Source: Clostridiales bacterium (GTDB lineage Bacteria > Bacillota > Clostridia > Lachnospirales > Lachnospiraceae). Taken from it: a stretch of DNA of 64,000 nt. The stretch covers positions 38,426 through 102,425 of the forward strand of contig JAQXKO010000021.1 in NCBI GenBank assembly GCA_029010495.1. The letters are read 5' to 3'. Shown here in pieces: positions 63,562-64,000 of this stretch. Below the pieces are notes generated by a model that made no database searches, was not told the origin of the DNA, and was given only the letters and a program-made list of their open reading frames with translations. Positions within the stretch are counted from its first letter, which is position 1. The number at the start of each line of letters is the position of its first letter. Position numbers and translations under genes: made by a program.

Positions 63562-63618
63562 TTATAAACTATTTCTATTTATTAAATCATTTAAATACTT
63601 ATCTCGATTAATGTTCAT
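63562..63618 (-). pseudogene. Second DUF4143 ATPase, N-terminal fragment
   Basis: Encodes MNINRDKYLNDLINR then NSL and a stop. This matches the start of the intact ATPase (MDIKRDKYLADLINR) at 12 of 15 residues. GAGGAG precedes the ATG. Upstream, GTCAAAAATATTCAAT is shared exactly with the region before the intact gene. It is the beheaded remainder of a paralogue. Confidence 0.75.
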
Positions 63619-63802
63619 AGCAATCTCCTCATTGAATATTTTTGACATTATTGCCTAAATTATTCATTGATGTTGCAAGATTAAAATGACATTCGACAGT
63701 ATGTACATTTTATGGCAAATCGAGGCAAAATAAGGCAATGTGTTACACTCAAACGGATACGAAACGTATATGGATAATGGGTAAGAATATACGCTTGAAA
63801 CC

Positions 63803-63886
63803 GAGGAGTTATCGTTAAAAGGTGAACACAACCTTATAACGATGAACCCTCTGGGTTCACTTTTAACGATTATAGGAGACTAAGAT
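63803..63886 (+). promoter_or_regulatory. Multi-hairpin, attenuator-like leader with a possible 13-codon leader peptide
   Basis: Segment A (63811-63827, ATCGTTAAAAGGTGAAC) can pair with B (63832-63843) or with D (63855-63870). C (63843-63849, TGAACCC) pairs with the start of D (GGGTTCA, 63853-63859). So A:B plus C:D competes with A:D. A short ORF from ATG 63843 to TAA at 63882-63884 (MNPLGSLLTIIGD) runs through C and D, and another from GTG 63822 encodes five residues. GAGGAG at 63803 and AGGAG at 63874 are possible ribosome-binding sites. The controlled gene would lie beyond the window. Confidence 0.45.
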
Positions 63887-64000
63887 ATACACGCTCTAAT
63901 AAATCTACATAAAATATTATTTTAAATATGGAACTATTACATCGTAAAACTTCTTACTCCACTCTGCGTGGAACCTTGCAGCTTGAATCCAGTCTACTTC
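63887..64000. other. Right-edge sequence without a supportable gene
   Basis: 114 bases after the attenuator-like segment. No start codon with a ribosome-binding site and no known element was recognised before the window ends. Confidence 0.4.

Noticed and set aside
63364..63567. 67-codon plus-strand frame rich in Phe and Tyr
   Set aside because: No ribosome-binding site or homology; it lies over AT-rich sequence between two minus-strand pseudogene fragments.

Overview
The window reads as chromosomal DNA of a low-GC Gram-positive anaerobe, most likely a Lachnospiraceae-type gut clostridium. Signs of this are an oxygen-sensitive indolepyruvate:ferredoxin oxidoreductase next to an aryl-CoA ligase, AddAB instead of RecBCD, a Phe T-box leader, a Firmicutes-style 6S RNA, DUF368 and TIGR04086 membrane proteins, and GGAGG ribosome-binding sites before most genes. 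The genus is inference. No rRNA, CRISPR array, complete prophage or intact insertion sequence was seen.

Layout. 1-5.9 kb (+): 3' end of iorA, iorB, an aryl-CoA ligase and a heterodimeric ABC exporter, closed by a terminator. 6.0-24.3 kb (-): a CE2-type esterase, two adjacent COG0523/G3E GTPases (one with six His/Cys/acid repeats behind a promoter carrying a perfect 20-bp palindrome), dut, an M18 aminopeptidase, purB, hslO, a methyltransferase, xylB, a lipid kinase and addBA. 24.3-29.3 kb: a small membrane-anchored protein, a candidate 6S RNA, a PHP phosphoesterase, yajC-tgt-DHH and tRNA-Trp. 29.3-38.4 kb (-): an M14-like lipoprotein that has lost its catalytic residues, radA, clpC and purEMND. 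38.4-47.6 kb (-): an enlarged M29 aminopeptidase, a two-component system with a small membrane protein, and pheST under T-box control. 47.6-60.2 kb (-): a SpoIID-like protein, dapAB, a tandem OB-fold protein, typA, a class C serine hydrolase, DUF368, thrC, a diguanylate cyclase and a low-molecular-weight protein tyrosine phosphatase.

60.2-64 kb is an accessory island in decay: the C-terminal remnant of a tyrosine recombinase joined to the first part of a McrC-like gene, a CoiA-like nuclease-fold protein with a coiled coil, a DUF4143 AAA ATPase whose promoter is bracketed by two near-identical 30-bp repeats, and two beheaded fragments. One fragment is the start of a second tyrosine phosphatase, broken exactly at its active-site codons; the other is the start of a second DUF4143 ATPase. 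A 12-bp sequence occurs at the matching point in the intact phosphatase gene and in the fragment, 3.18 kb apart, which suggests (but does not prove) integration into the 5' end of a phosphatase gene. The right edge carries a multi-hairpin, attenuator-like leader whose downstream gene lies outside the window.

How the genes work together: the left end handles aromatic 2-oxo acids and acyl-CoA activation beside a small-molecule exporter. The purine genes (purB; purEMND), lysine/threonine genes (dapAB, thrC) and pheST are ordinary housekeeping. AddAB and RadA serve recombination, ClpC and Hsp33 protein quality control, and the paired G3E GTPases probably metal handling.
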